Counted from the stretch's first letter, positions 7,966 to 16,713 are shown. The stretch is DNA of 64,000 bases from Hydrogenophaga sp. (GCF_030656115.1 NZ_JAUSOO010000013.1:1-64000), one strand, 5' to 3'. The notes: generated by a model not told the origin, from the letters alone. A program made the numbers and translations.

Positions 7966-8006
7966 CTTGAACGGCACCTGAAGCCCGCGTTCATCGGCCA
8001 TTCAGA
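7966..8006. promoter_or_regulatory. Divergent promoter with two 11-bp-spaced TTCA-type repeats
   Basis: In the SHP/PepSY gap, TTGAAC-N5-CTGAAG (7967-7983) and GTTCAT-N5-ATTCAG (7989-8005) are each direct repeats with 11-bp spacing, in opposite orientation. A similar repeat occurs before the flavin-transfer operon at 14743-14759. They are candidate sites for the response regulator encoded at 8380-9048. Confidence 0.5.
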
Positions 8007-8028
8007 AAAGCCGGCCGACAATGGCGCC

Positions 8029-8367
8029 ATGTTTTTGCCTCAACGCTTCCCCCGTGTTTCCACCGCTGCGCTGCTGCTGTGCGGTGTGCTGAGCGTCGCG
8101 TTGGGGCCCATGGCCCGCGCCGACGACGACCACGAGCAGGCGCACCGGGCGGTGCAGGCGGGCGAGGTGATGCCCCTGCGCAGCGTGCTGGAGCGGCTGG
8201 AGCGCGAGCACCCCGGCCATGTGCTGGACGTGGAGCTGGATCGCGAGCACGGTCGCTGGATCTACGAGATCAAGCTGCTGCAGCCCGGCGGCCAGCGCGT
8301 CAAGCTCAAGCTGGATGCGCGCAGCGCCGAGCTGATCCAGCGCAAAGACCGCCACCCCAAGCGCTGA
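8029..8367 (+). CDS. Exported PepSY-domain protein
   Basis: A 112-residue periplasmic protein. The leader ends near ARAD (residues 29-32); the rest has the PepSY pattern of a helix (QAGEVMPLRSVLERLE) followed by strands HVLDVELDREHGRWIYEIKLL and VKLKLDARSAELI. Proteins like this commonly sit directly before PhoP/QseB-type regulator pairs and are thought to modulate signalling or redox partners. It starts 12 bp before the response regulator and is probably co-transcribed with it. ATG 8029 was preferred over upstream in-frame starts because it begins the signal peptide. Confidence 0.8.
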   Translation: MFLPQRFPRVSTAALLLCGVLSVALGPMARADDDHEQAHRAVQAGEVMPLRSVLERLEREHPGHVLDVELDREHGRWIYEIKLLQPGGQRVKLKLDARSAELIQRKDRHPKR

Positions 8368-8379
8368 CAGACGGCTCCC

Positions 8380-9048
8380 ATGCGCATCCTCCTGGTTGAA
8401 GACGAACCCCAACTGCGCGCGCCCTTGCGCACCGCGCTGGACGCCGCAGGCTACGCGGTGGACGAGGCCGACAACGGGCGCGACGCGCTGTTTCTGGGCG
8501 ACACCGAAGCCTTTGACGCGGTGGTGCTCGACCTGGGCCTGCCGGTGCTGGACGGCCTGAGCGTGCTCAAGCGCTGGCGCCACAACGGGCGCAACATGCC
8601 GGTGCTGATCCTGACCGCGCGCGACAACTGGAGCGAGAAGGTGGCCGGTATCGACGCCGGTGCCGACGACTACCTGACCAAACCGTTTCACATGGAAGAG
8701 CTGCTGGCGCGCTTGCGCGCACTCATCCGCCGCGCCCACGGCCAGGCCTCGCCGGTGTTGCAGTGCGGCGCGCTGGCGCTGGACACGCGCAGCGGCCGCG
8801 TCACGCTGGACGGCCTGCCGGTGGCCCTGACCAGCCACGAGCACAAGGTACTGGCCTACCTGATGCACCGGCCCGGTGCCGTGGTGTCGCGCACCGAACT
8901 GACCGAACACATTTACGCCCAGGACTTTGACCGCGACTCCAACACCATCGAGGTGTTTGTGGGCCGCCTGCGCAAAAAACTGCCGCCCGAACTGATTGAA
9001 ACCGTGCGCGGCATGGGCTACCGGCTGGCGCTGCCTGAGCGCGCATGA
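8380..9048 (+). CDS. Response regulator, OmpR/PhoP family
   Basis: A 222-residue two-component regulator. The receiver domain has acidic residues ED in LLVEDEP, the phosphorylation site Asp51 in VVLDLGLP, and the lysine in LTKPFHMEEL. The C-terminal winged helix carries the family signature about TSHEHKVLAYL and SNTIEVFVGRLRKK. It shares a 4-bp ATGA overlap with the kinase gene. Genes of this type regularly accompany SHP-DHC-cytochrome b clusters. Likely targets are the divergent SHP operon and the flavin-transfer operon that ends on the far side of the kinase. Confidence 0.93.
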   Translation: MRILLVEDEPQLRAPLRTALDAAGYAVDEADNGRDALFLGDTEAFDAVVLDLGLPVLDGLSVLKRWRHNGRNMPVLILTARDNWSEKVAGIDAGADDYLTKPFHMEELLARLRALIRRAHGQASPVLQCGALALDTRSGRVTLDGLPVALTSHEHKVLAYLMHRPGAVVSRTELTEHIYAQDFDRDSNTIEVFVGRLRKKLPPELIETVRGMGYRLALPERA

Positions 9049-10499
9049 AGCCGCGCACCGGCACCAACGCCCACCAGGCCACAGACACCGGCGCCGAACG
9101 CTGGACCTGGCCGGGCCACCACTCGCTGCGCCTGCGCCTGCTGGTGGCCACGCTGGCGGCGCTGGCGCTGGCGCTGCTGCTGGCGGGCGTGTTGCTCAGC
9201 GGCCTGTTTCGCACCCATGTGCTGCGCCAGTTTGAGGCCACGCTGACGCAGCAGCTCGACCAGCTCACCGCGCAACTGGACATCGACCCCGCCGGGCAGC
9301 CGGTGATCGATGCGCGCGCCCTGTCCGACCCGCGCTGGCAAAAACCCTATTCGGGCCTGTATTGGCAGCTCGACCGCGTGAGCCCGGACGGCCAAACCCG
9401 CAGCGGTGTGCTGCGCTCGCGCTCGCTGTGGGACAGCAGCCTGGCGCTGGGCGCCGACACGCTGGCCGACGGCGCCGTGCACGCGCACGAGGGCACCGGC
9501 CCGCAAGGCGCGGCGCTGCTGATGCTGGAGCGCACCGTGGGCCTGGGCGAACCCGCCGAGGCGCGCTGGCGGCTGATTGTGGCCGCCGACACGCAAGACA
9601 GCTTGCGGGCGGTGGCCGAATTCCGGGGCGTGCTCACCGCCTCGCTGGCGGTGCTGGGCGCGCTGCTGGTGCTGGCGGCGCTGGCGCAGGTGGCCGTGGG
9701 GCTGTCGCCGTTGCGCGCCCTGCAAACCGCACTGGGCCGCGTGCGCGAGGGCCAGGAGGCGCGGCTCAACGGCCAGTTTCCGGCCGAGGTGCAGCCGCTC
9801 ATTGACGACTTCAACGGCGTGCTCGACCGCAACGCCGAGGTGGTGGCCCGCGCCCGCACCCAGGCGGGCAACCTGGCCCACGCCATCAAAACCCCGCTGG
9901 CGGTGCTGGGGCAGGCGGCGGCGCAGTCGCTGCAGCAAGCGCACCCCGACCACACGCTGGCGCTGCTGGTGCAAGAGCAGGTGGCCACCGCGCGCCGCCA
10001 GGTGGACTGGCACCTGGCCCGCTCACGCGCTGCGGCCGCGCACCGTCTGCCGGGCCAACGCACGGCGGTGGCGCCGGTGGCCGAGGGACTGGTGCGGGTG
10101 ATGCAACGGGTGTATGCGGCACGCGCCCTGGACATGGACAGCACCGAGCTGCCTGAAGCGCTGGCGTTTGCAGGCGAAACGCAAGACCTGCAGGACATGC
10201 TGGGCAACCTGCTGGACAACGCCTGCAAATGGGCGCGCAGCGCGGTGCGCGTGAGTGCTTCAGACGCAGCCGGCGTGCTGAACTTGTGTGTGGAAGACGA
10301 TGGACCCGGCATCGACGACACAGCCCGCACCACCGCACTGGCCCGGGGCACACGGCTGGACGAAACCGTGCCCGGTTCGGGTCTGGGGTTGGCCATCGTG
10401 GACGAGTTGGCCCAGCTCTACGGCGGGCAGCTGCGCCTGGGCACCTCGGCACTGGGCGGGCTGCGGGCCGAACTCCGCTTGCCCGCAGCCAAGGCTTGA
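9045..10499 (+). CDS. Membrane sensor histidine kinase (QseC/PhoQ-like)
   Basis: A 484-residue inner-membrane kinase. Transmembrane helices are at about residues 30-52 and 198-220, flanking a periplasmic sensor domain of roughly 145 residues. A HAMP-like linker follows, then the dimerisation/phosphoacceptor motif AHAIKTPL with His279, the N box GNLLDNACKW, and the G boxes DDGPGI and GSGLGLAIVDELA. It phosphorylates the regulator encoded just upstream. The signal is unknown; the redox neighbours suggest a redox or metal cue. It is convergent with apbE, 6 bp away. Confidence 0.93.
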   Translation: MKPRTGTNAHQATDTGAERWTWPGHHSLRLRLLVATLAALALALLLAGVLLSGLFRTHVLRQFEATLTQQLDQLTAQLDIDPAGQPVIDARALSDPRWQKPYSGLYWQLDRVSPDGQTRSGVLRSRSLWDSSLALGADTLADGAVHAHEGTGPQGAALLMLERTVGLGEPAEARWRLIVAADTQDSLRAVAEFRGVLTASLAVLGALLVLAALAQVAVGLSPLRALQTALGRVREGQEARLNGQFPAEVQPLIDDFNGVLDRNAEVVARARTQAGNLAHAIKTPLAVLGQAAAQSLQQAHPDHTLALLVQEQVATARRQVDWHLARSRAAAAHRLPGQRTAVAPVAEGLVRVMQRVYAARALDMDSTELPEALAFAGETQDLQDMLGNLLDNACKWARSAVRVSASDAAGVLNLCVEDDGPGIDDTARTTALARGTRLDETVPGSGLGLAIVDELAQLYGGQLRLGTSALGGLRAELRLPAAKA

Positions 10500-10505
10500 T
10501 AACCG

Positions 10506-11480
10506 CTATCTGCCCAACCGCCCCAGTCCCAGCTCGACCAGGCCTTCAGCACGGCGCAGCAGGAACAGCACATCCAGCCTCATGCGTTGCGCCATGGCCA
10601 GACCTTCGTCGGGGCCCGCCACCAGCAAGGCGGTGGCCCAGGCGTCAGCGTGCATACAGCTGCGCGCCAGCACGGTGACCGAGGCCACGCTGTTGCGCAC
10701 CGGTGCGCAGTCGCGCGGGTCCATGGTGTGCGCGAGGCGCGTACCGCCCACCTCCAGATAGCGTCGGTAATCGCCCGAGGTGGCCACAGCCAGATCTTCC
10801 AGTTCGATGACGCCGTGCACCGCGCGGCGTTCCACCTCGGGGTGTTCGAGCGCCACCGCCCAAGGCACACCGCTGGCCTGGGTGCCCACGGCGCGCAGTT
10901 CACCGTCCAGCGCGGCCAGCGCATGGCGCACACCGTGCTGCTGCAACACGGTGGCCATGCGGTCCACCGCGTAACCCTTGGCAATGCCGCACAGGTCTAT
11001 CTGCAAAGGCACACGCTTGCGGACACGGCCTGCGCACCTGTCCAGCTCCAGGCCTGCTTCCGCCCGGCGTGGCCAGGGTTGGCGTGCGGCGCGGATCGCT
11101 TGCGCGTCGGGGGCATCGCGCACCGCGCCAAATCCCCAGGCATTCACCAGCGCCCCCACGCACGGATCGAATGCACCCGCGCTCAGGCGGTGGACATCGA
11201 GCGCACCGTCCAGTACCTCCAGGATTTCAGCGGGCAGGTCCACCCATTCGTCCACGGGCGCGCGGTTAAGGCGCATGAGGTCGCTGCCCGGTTTCCAGGG
11301 CGACATCTGCTCGTCCACCTGCTCCACCGCAGCGGCGAGGTCCTGGCGCAAGGCCACCAGGTCCATGGTGTTGTCGGCGTCGACCGTGGCAGACCAGCGT
11401 GTGCCCATGGTCGGGCCGTTAACGGTGATGCGCTTGCAGGCCGTAGCGTGCTCATGGGGCTCAGAAGACATCTTCGGCAT
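10506..11480 (-). CDS. apbE: FAD:protein FMN transferase (ApbE family)
   Basis: A 324-residue enzyme that uses FAD to attach FMN to a Thr/Ser in target proteins. Motifs include GPTMGTRW, MSPWKPGSDLMRLNR, IDLCGIAKGYAVD and TSGDYRRY, plus HTMDPRD, which corresponds to the HxIDPRTG metal/flavin site with the usual Thr-Gly replaced by Asp-Cys. The N-terminus is hydrophilic, with no signal peptide or lipobox, although most Gram-negative ApbE proteins are exported; no upstream in-frame start was found. The gene overlaps the reductase by 20 bp, and a likely target, the DUF2271 protein, is in the same operon. Confidence 0.9.
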   Translation of the reverse strand: MPKMSSEPHEHATACKRITVNGPTMGTRWSATVDADNTMDLVALRQDLAAAVEQVDEQMSPWKPGSDLMRLNRAPVDEWVDLPAEILEVLDGALDVHRLSAGAFDPCVGALVNAWGFGAVRDAPDAQAIRAARQPWPRRAEAGLELDRCAGRVRKRVPLQIDLCGIAKGYAVDRMATVLQQHGVRHALAALDGELRAVGTQASGVPWAVALEHPEVERRAVHGVIELEDLAVATSGDYRRYLEVGGTRLAHTMDPRDCAPVRNSVASVTVLARSCMHADAWATALLVAGPDEGLAMAQRMRLDVLFLLRRAEGLVELGLGRLGR

Positions 11481-13668
11481 ATCGCTCCTTGGCTTTCAGC
11501 GTCGATACGCTCAACTGCAGTGGCGCCAGCACCATGTCCAGCGTCTCGGCCACGCCCTGCGCCATGGCACGGCTGCCGCAGACGCGCACGATGGCGCCCT
11601 GTGCCACCAGGCCGCGCACGCGCTCGGCGTCGCGTCGCAGGGCGTCTTGCACATAGCCGCCGCCGTCGGGCACGCGGGAGAAAACCGTCTGCAGCGTTGC
11701 CAGGCGCCCTTCGCCGAGCCAGCGCTGAAGGTCGGGGCCGAAGAAAAAGTCCCGCGCCGGGTCGCGCCCACCAAAGTACAGGTGCATCGGGTGGCGTCTG
11801 TCGTTGCTGCGGATGAAGCCGGCCAGCGGCGCCACGCCGGTGCCCGCCCCGATCAGCAGCACAGGCCGCCGCGTGCGCGGCAGTGCGAAGCCGGGGTTGG
11901 GTCGGATAAAAGCGGTGATGCTGTCGCCCCTCTGCAGGCCCAGCAGGTGCGTCGAACACAGGCCACCCGGCATCTGGCGCACGCAGATTTCCAGAAATCC
12001 GTCTTCCCAGCCCGACGCCAGCGAGTAGTAGCGCGGCACAGCCGAACCCGGCGGCACGATGCCGACCAGATCGCCGGCGGCAAACCGCGCCAGACCGTGC
12101 CCGTGCAGGCGTGCGCCCAGTGTTTGTGCAGGCCAATAAAAGCGCAGGATCGCCGTGGCCTGTCCGGTGGCACCGGGGTAGTCCTGGCGCGCGATGAGCG
12201 TGAGCGCGGCGGTGGGCGGCACGCGTGGCACATGCTCCAACACCAGCGGTTCGCCCAACGCCTGTGCCAGCGCATCGCCCCAGCGCGCGAACTGCTGGCC
12301 CGATTGCTGGTGGATACACTCCAGCGGCAGCAACATGGGCCAGCCCTGCGTGCGCAGCGTCTGATCCAGCGCTTTGGCAAAGGCGCAAAAGGCCGGGAAC
12401 TGCCGGTCGCCAAAACCCAGCACCGTCACAGGCACAGCGCTCGCGCTGAGCCCGGCGATGTGCGCCTGGGCTCCGCTGGCGTGGGCCGGGGCCTGGCCTT
12501 CGCCGTAGGTGGCGGCCAGCACAAACACCTGCCGTGTGGCGTCGGTGGTTTGAAAATGCTCCAGCGCGCTGGTGTGAACGCGGTGGCCGCTTTGGCTCAG
12601 CGCGTCTTGCAGCGTCTGGGCAAAACCCCAGGTGCTGCCGCCTTCGCTGGCCACGAAGATGAGCACGTCGGCCTGTGCCAGCGGGGTGTTGCCGGTGATG
12701 TGTGGCGCCTGGCGGCGCGCTTGCCACCAGATGACCACGCCCGACAGCCAGAACAGCAACACGCTGGCGCCCACAAGCCCGAGCACCACGGCCCAGGGCC
12801 AGGCCGCTTCGCCCGTGTGCAGCACCACGGCCCAGTCGTAGACGCGCTGAGCCAGGGTGGCATCCTGCCAAGCCAGCATCTGGCCCGAGTACCGGTCGAT
12901 CCAGCCCTGCCCCTGGGCGGTGGCGACGTTCCAGGTGTCTTCCGGGTCGGTGGTGCCGGGAAAATTCAGTTTGTGCAGATCCTGCACCGCGAGGCTTTGC
13001 AGCGCGGCCAGCTGCGCGCCGGGCACGTCGGGCTGGCCGGTGACCACCGAGAGCACCTCAGGCTCGGTCCGGGAGTCCAGTTCCACCAGGCCCAGGGTCG
13101 AGGCGCTCATGGTCAGCGCCGTGAGCGATGTCAGGCAAAGGACAACGAGCACCACACGGCCCGCGACCACGTGGATGCGCTGCGCCAGCGAGCCACGCAC
13201 CCGCGCCGCCAGCTGCCGCCAGCCGCCCATGCGACGCAGCAAAAGCACCAGGGCAGAGACGCACAACACGCCCATGACCAGCGCAATGGCCGCGGCGCCC
13301 CAGCGCCCGGCGTCGCCCAGCAGCAGCGAGCGGTGCAGGTTCTTCACCCAGCGTGGCAGCGCCGAGGCTTGCCAGGCGCCCAGCACCCGGCCATCGGCCG
13401 GGTCCACATACGTCGCCTGCGGCTGGTCGCCAGCAAAGCTGAACACCACGATGGCACCCGATGGCAGGCGACGAATCTCTTCCGCGCCTGGAACGGTGCG
13501 CGTCACGCGCTCCACCAGCGTGGCCACGGGCAAATCGCCCGGTGCGGCGGGGGCTTGCCACGCCTGCTGCACCGGGTCGATCGCCAAGACAGCGCCGGTG
13601 ATGCCCAGCACCACAGCCAGGGTGCCCACGGTCAAGCCCAGCCAGCGGTGGATGGCCTTCCAGCTCAT
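11461..13668 (-). CDS. PepSY membrane domain - flavodoxin - FAD/NAD(P)H reductase fusion
   Basis: A 735-residue inner-membrane oxidoreductase. Residues 1-320 are a PepSY-associated transmembrane module (helices near 10-30, 122-145, 170-192 and 293-315). Residues 333-470 form a flavodoxin domain (LIFVASEGGSTWGF, ATYGEGQAP). Residues 485-735 form a ferredoxin-NADP reductase module with RYYSLASGW for FAD, GAGTGVAPLAGF for nucleotide and the C-terminal AEDVF typical of sulfite-reductase-like flavoproteins. It should take electrons from cytosolic NAD(P)H and send them across the membrane. Position between the DUF2271 and apbE genes suggests the acceptor is a covalently bound flavin in the periplasm. 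Confidence 0.88.
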   Translation of the reverse strand: MSWKAIHRWLGLTVGTLAVVLGITGAVLAIDPVQQAWQAPAAPGDLPVATLVERVTRTVPGAEEIRRLPSGAIVVFSFAGDQPQATYVDPADGRVLGAWQASALPRWVKNLHRSLLLGDAGRWGAAAIALVMGVLCVSALVLLLRRMGGWRQLAARVRGSLAQRIHVVAGRVVLVVLCLTSLTALTMSASTLGLVELDSRTEPEVLSVVTGQPDVPGAQLAALQSLAVQDLHKLNFPGTTDPEDTWNVATAQGQGWIDRYSGQMLAWQDATLAQRVYDWAVVLHTGEAAWPWAVVLGLVGASVLLFWLSGVVIWWQARRQAPHITGNTPLAQADVLIFVASEGGSTWGFAQTLQDALSQSGHRVHTSALEHFQTTDATRQVFVLAATYGEGQAPAHASGAQAHIAGLSASAVPVTVLGFGDRQFPAFCAFAKALDQTLRTQGWPMLLPLECIHQQSGQQFARWGDALAQALGEPLVLEHVPRVPPTAALTLIARQDYPGATGQATAILRFYWPAQTLGARLHGHGLARFAAGDLVGIVPPGSAVPRYYSLASGWEDGFLEICVRQMPGGLCSTHLLGLQRGDSITAFIRPNPGFALPRTRRPVLLIGAGTGVAPLAGFIRSNDRRHPMHLYFGGRDPARDFFFGPDLQRWLGEGRLATLQTVFSRVPDGGGYVQDALRRDAERVRGLVAQGAIVRVCGSRAMAQGVAETLDMVLAPLQLSVSTLKAKERYAEDVF

Positions 13669-13678
13669 GCGAGTCCCT

Positions 13679-14155
13679 TTACTGAAGTTGAAAAGTCACC
13701 GACTGGATGTACTGCTTGCCGGCCTGCGGCTTGCCGACGTTGGCGGTGGACAGCGGGATGCGAACCTCCGACGGGCTGTCCCGCATGTCCTCCACGGCGG
13801 CGTCGATGCGGATTTCATAGCCCGCGTCGATCAGTGCATCCGCCAGATCGGCGGTGACCTTGAGCGTGCGCCCCGCGCCCACACTGGCGCCGGTCACACC
13901 ATCCAGGCGCTTGGCGTCACCCGCCGAGAGGCGGCTCCAGTCAGACAAGTGCTTGTGGTACTTGGCCTTGCCACCGGCCACCCACAGCGTGCGCACATAG
14001 GCGCCTTTGGCATCGGTCAGGTACGCTGCCAGGTAGGCGCCGTCGCCGCCGTAGTTCTTGAGCTGGGCGGTGAGCGTGACCGGGCGGCTGTGTGCCAGGG
14101 CGGGAAGGGCCAGCGCGCAGGCGGTGGCCAGAATGGTCATGAGAGGTTTGGACAT
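13679..14155 (-). CDS. Exported DUF2271 protein with flavinylation motif
   Basis: A 158-residue periplasmic protein with a Sec signal peptide ending near LAHS (residues 20-23). Its DUF2271 core includes LTAQLKNYGGDGAYLAAYLTD, broken here into a beta-rich fold ending in SVTFQLQ. Residues 85-91 read DGVTGAS, a match to the D-x-x-(S/T)-G-A-(S/T) signal recognised by ApbE enzymes, with Ser91 as the likely FMN attachment point. The gene lies between a PepSY gene and the transmembrane reductase, in one operon with apbE. The most economical reading is a small flavin carrier reduced by the fusion protein. Flavinylation is inferred, not shown. Confidence 0.82.
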   Translation of the reverse strand: MSKPLMTILATACALALPALAHSRPVTLTAQLKNYGGDGAYLAAYLTDAKGAYVRTLWVAGGKAKYHKHLSDWSRLSAGDAKRLDGVTGASVGAGRTLKVTADLADALIDAGYEIRIDAAVEDMRDSPSEVRIPLSTANVGKPQAGKQYIQSVTFQLQ

Positions 14156-14179
14156 GGTGATGTTCCTGTAGAAGGGTGT

Positions 14180-14590
14180 TTATTCGGTTTGACCGCGCGG
14201 CTCGATGCCAGGGGTCAACAAAGACGGTGGCACGGCGGCACCGTCCGGTTGCATGGGTCGTTCCTGCGCAGAGCCCCTGTCATCGCGATCGCGTTCGCGG
14301 GCGCGCGGGTGGTCGTCTTGCTTGAGCTTCAACACCTTCAGGGTTTCCGGGTCGATCTTGGCTTTGAAGCTGCGGCCTTGGGCATCCGTGCCCCGCACTT
14401 CGTAGCAGCCGTCGTCGATCTTCAGCCGCTGGATCTGCCAGCCCTGTGCAACTGCCATTTGCCGCACCGCATCGCGTGACTGCCAGCGGTTCAGCGGCGC
14501 ATCGCAACCGTCGCCAGCCGATGCGGGCAAGGCGGTCAGGCCCACCGACAAAACGAGCAGGCCCTGGCGCAGCGTGGCGGGGTATTTCAT
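14180..14590 (-). CDS. Exported PepSY-domain protein with charged C-terminal tail
   Basis: A 136-residue protein that opens the flavin-transfer operon. ATG 14590 follows a good AAGGAG ribosome site and begins a signal peptide ending near ASAG; an upstream in-frame start at 14719 lacks these. The mature part shows two cysteines (DGCDAPL and DDGCYEVRG) and the PepSY pattern GWQIQRLKIDDG, RSFKAKIDPETLKVLKL. A highly charged segment DDHPRARERDRDDRG and a low-complexity tail follow. It is similar in type to the PepSY protein at 8029-8367, which belongs to the adjacent SHP system. Precise role unknown. Confidence 0.78.
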   Translation of the reverse strand: MKYPATLRQGLLVLSVGLTALPASAGDGCDAPLNRWQSRDAVRQMAVAQGWQIQRLKIDDGCYEVRGTDAQGRSFKAKIDPETLKVLKLKQDDHPRARERDRDDRGSAQERPMQPDGAAVPPSLLTPGIEPRGQTE

Positions 14591-14742
14591 GGAAGACTCC
14601 TTCAAAACAGACCAGCGAATGAGAAACCGTGCACCGTGCAGGATGCGTACGGCTGCATGCCTGCGCAACCCTTTAAAACGGCGATTGCAGCGTGTTGAAT
14701 GGCATTGTGAAATAACCATCTTGTACGCACGCTGAATGGCGC

Positions 14743-14759
14743 GTTCATGCGCTGTTCAT
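14743..14759. promoter_or_regulatory. Direct repeat GTTCAT-N5-GTTCAT upstream of the flavin-transfer operon
   Basis: Identical hexamers at 14743-14748 and 14754-14759 are 11 bp apart, upstream of the PepSY-DUF2271 operon (start 14590). The gap 14591-14962 has no gene. The repeat resembles those in the SHP promoter, suggesting a common response regulator. Confidence 0.5.
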
Positions 14760-14962
14760 CACCTGAGGCAACGCTGCACAAGCCGTCGAACGGGGTATCC
14801 CGTCGCGCAATGGATCACAGAAGCGGGCAAGTCGCGCGATGGAGCCGCCTCACGGCATTGCGCACGCCCACGTGGCGTTCTTGAGTTCAAAGAACCGCGC
14901 GGAATCGGCGGGTGTGCGGCCCGCCTGCTGCACGCCCACGCGCAAGCTTGACCGTGCTTTGC

Positions 14963-16660
14963 TTACCCGCGCGGGGTCGCACAAGGTCCAAACAGGTCCA
15001 AGGCCGGCTGGTAAGCCTGGGTGCTCACGCCCATCAAGCCCAGCACCGAATGGAACAGGTGGTCGTGCGACAGGGCTTGGTCGGCGCGTGCGCGCAGGCA
15101 GTCCGCACGCACCCCGGTGCGCTGCTGCAGCCCCGGCGAGAGCCACGCCACCATGGGCACATGGGTTTGCTGCTGCGGCGCAAACGCGTAGGGCACACCG
15201 TGCAGATACAGGCCGTTTTCGCCGAGCGATTCGCCGTGGTCGGACAGGTAGATCAGGCCGGTGTCGTTGGCGCCGGCGGCCGCGCGTTGCTGCAGCCAGG
15301 TCAGCGTCTGGTCCAGAAAATGGTCGGTGTAGGCGACGGTGTTGTCGTAGGCGTTGACCAGATCGGCAGCAGCACAGTCCGACAACGTGTTGCTGGTGCA
15401 TTCGGGCTGGAACGGCTTGCGGCTGGGCGGTGTGCGCTTGAAGTAGGCCGGGCCGTGGCTGCCCATCTGGTGCAACACCAGCACCACGCCGCGCGCGCGG
15501 CGCTGCGGGTCGAGCGCGGCGATGCGGTCGTCCAGCCCGTGCAACATGGCCTCGTCAAAGCACTCGCCGCCCTCGCACAAGCCGGGCAGTTGCCGTTCGC
15601 GCGTGCTGGCGTTGGGCACGCGCTCGCACACGCCTTTGCAGCCCGACTGGTTGTCCAGCCACAGCACCGCCAGGCCCGCGCGCTGCAGCACGTCCAGCAG
15701 GCTCTCGTGCTCGGCGGTTTTGTCGCCGCCTTCTGCCCGCGTGAGCGGCGAAAACAGGCAGGGCACCGACACCTGGGTGTTGGTGCCACACGACTGCACC
15801 TGGCTGAAGTTCACCAGATCGCCCTGGGCCTGCCAGCGCGCCAGCGCGGGCGTGGTGGGCCGGGCGTAGCCATCCAGCCCCCAGTTTTGCGCGCGCGCCG
15901 TTTCGCCCACCACCAGCACCAGCAGCGGGGGCCGCGCTTGCTGCGCATAGCGGGCGCCGAGATGCGCGTCTTCGCCCACGGGTTGCAGGGTGCGCACCTG
16001 TTGGGGCAGCTGGTCGGCCGCCAGGCGGGTGGCGGCGTACACGCTGTTGAGCGGGTTGATCATGTAGCGCAGGCTTTTGTGGTTGCGCATGAGCGAGGCC
16101 AGGCTTTGGTAGGTGAGCAGCGTGATCAACACCACCCCCAGCAAGCCCAGCACCGCACCGCCGGCGTTGCGCCCGGTTTGCGCCAGCCAGCGGCGCGTGC
16201 GCAGGGGCTGGCGCCAGATCCACCACAGCGGCACCCCGGCCACCAGCAGCACGGTGAACAACAGCGAGAACGACAACAGGTCGCGCACCTCGCGGGCGTC
16301 GGTGTGCACCACGTTGGCCAGCATGGTGGGGTCGATCACCGCGCCGTACTGCCACATGAAGTGGGTGTTGAACGCCGCCACCAACACCAGCAACGACGCA
16401 ACAGGCCGGTACACGCGGGGCCAGGCCAGCAGCGACAGCAGGACCCCGGTGCCACCCCACACCAGCAAACCCAGGCCAGCCAGCAACACCCACAGCTGCC
16501 CCTGCGATCCACCCAACGCGGCCACCCGCTGCCACAACGGCACGTTGCCCACCACCGCCAGCCACAGCGCCAGCGGCCACACGGCGCGCCAGGGGCCGCG
16601 GCCCAACACCAAGCCCGCGCGCAGACGCCGAGCAAAAACCAACCCAGAAGACAACAACAC
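14963..16660 (-). CDS. eptA: Lipid A phosphoethanolamine transferase
   Basis: A 565-residue inner-membrane enzyme that adds phosphoethanolamine to lipid A phosphates, lowering negative charge and polymyxin binding. Five transmembrane helices fill about residues 25-190. The periplasmic sulfatase-like domain has VVGETARAQNWGL (metal ligand Glu253), CGTNTQVSVPC with the nucleophile Thr295, the EHESLLDVL segment and LSDHGESLGENG. Cysteines that pair in this family are present. A PmrA-type repeat lies just upstream at 16714-16730, and a PmrAB-like pair is encoded at 17772-19891, so control by that system is likely. This is a chromosomal housekeeping-type eptA by context. Confidence 0.93.
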   Translation of the reverse strand: MLLSSGLVFARRLRAGLVLGRGPWRAVWPLALWLAVVGNVPLWQRVAALGGSQGQLWVLLAGLGLLVWGGTGVLLSLLAWPRVYRPVASLLVLVAAFNTHFMWQYGAVIDPTMLANVVHTDAREVRDLLSFSLLFTVLLVAGVPLWWIWRQPLRTRRWLAQTGRNAGGAVLGLLGVVLITLLTYQSLASLMRNHKSLRYMINPLNSVYAATRLAADQLPQQVRTLQPVGEDAHLGARYAQQARPPLLVLVVGETARAQNWGLDGYARPTTPALARWQAQGDLVNFSQVQSCGTNTQVSVPCLFSPLTRAEGGDKTAEHESLLDVLQRAGLAVLWLDNQSGCKGVCERVPNASTRERQLPGLCEGGECFDEAMLHGLDDRIAALDPQRRARGVVLVLHQMGSHGPAYFKRTPPSRKPFQPECTSNTLSDCAAADLVNAYDNTVAYTDHFLDQTLTWLQQRAAAGANDTGLIYLSDHGESLGENGLYLHGVPYAFAPQQQTHVPMVAWLSPGLQQRTGVRADCLRARADQALSHDHLFHSVLGLMGVSTQAYQPALDLFGPCATPRG

Positions 16661-16713
16661 GCCAGCACCCCGCAGGCCAGAACAGCCTGGCGGGGCCAGC
16701 GTAAAAAGCCCAG

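Noticed and set aside
10978..13857. 959-residue plus-strand ORF
   Set aside because: It runs antisense to apbE and the PepSY-flavodoxin-reductase gene; composition is that of a GC-rich shadow (His, Gln, Arg and Ala runs).
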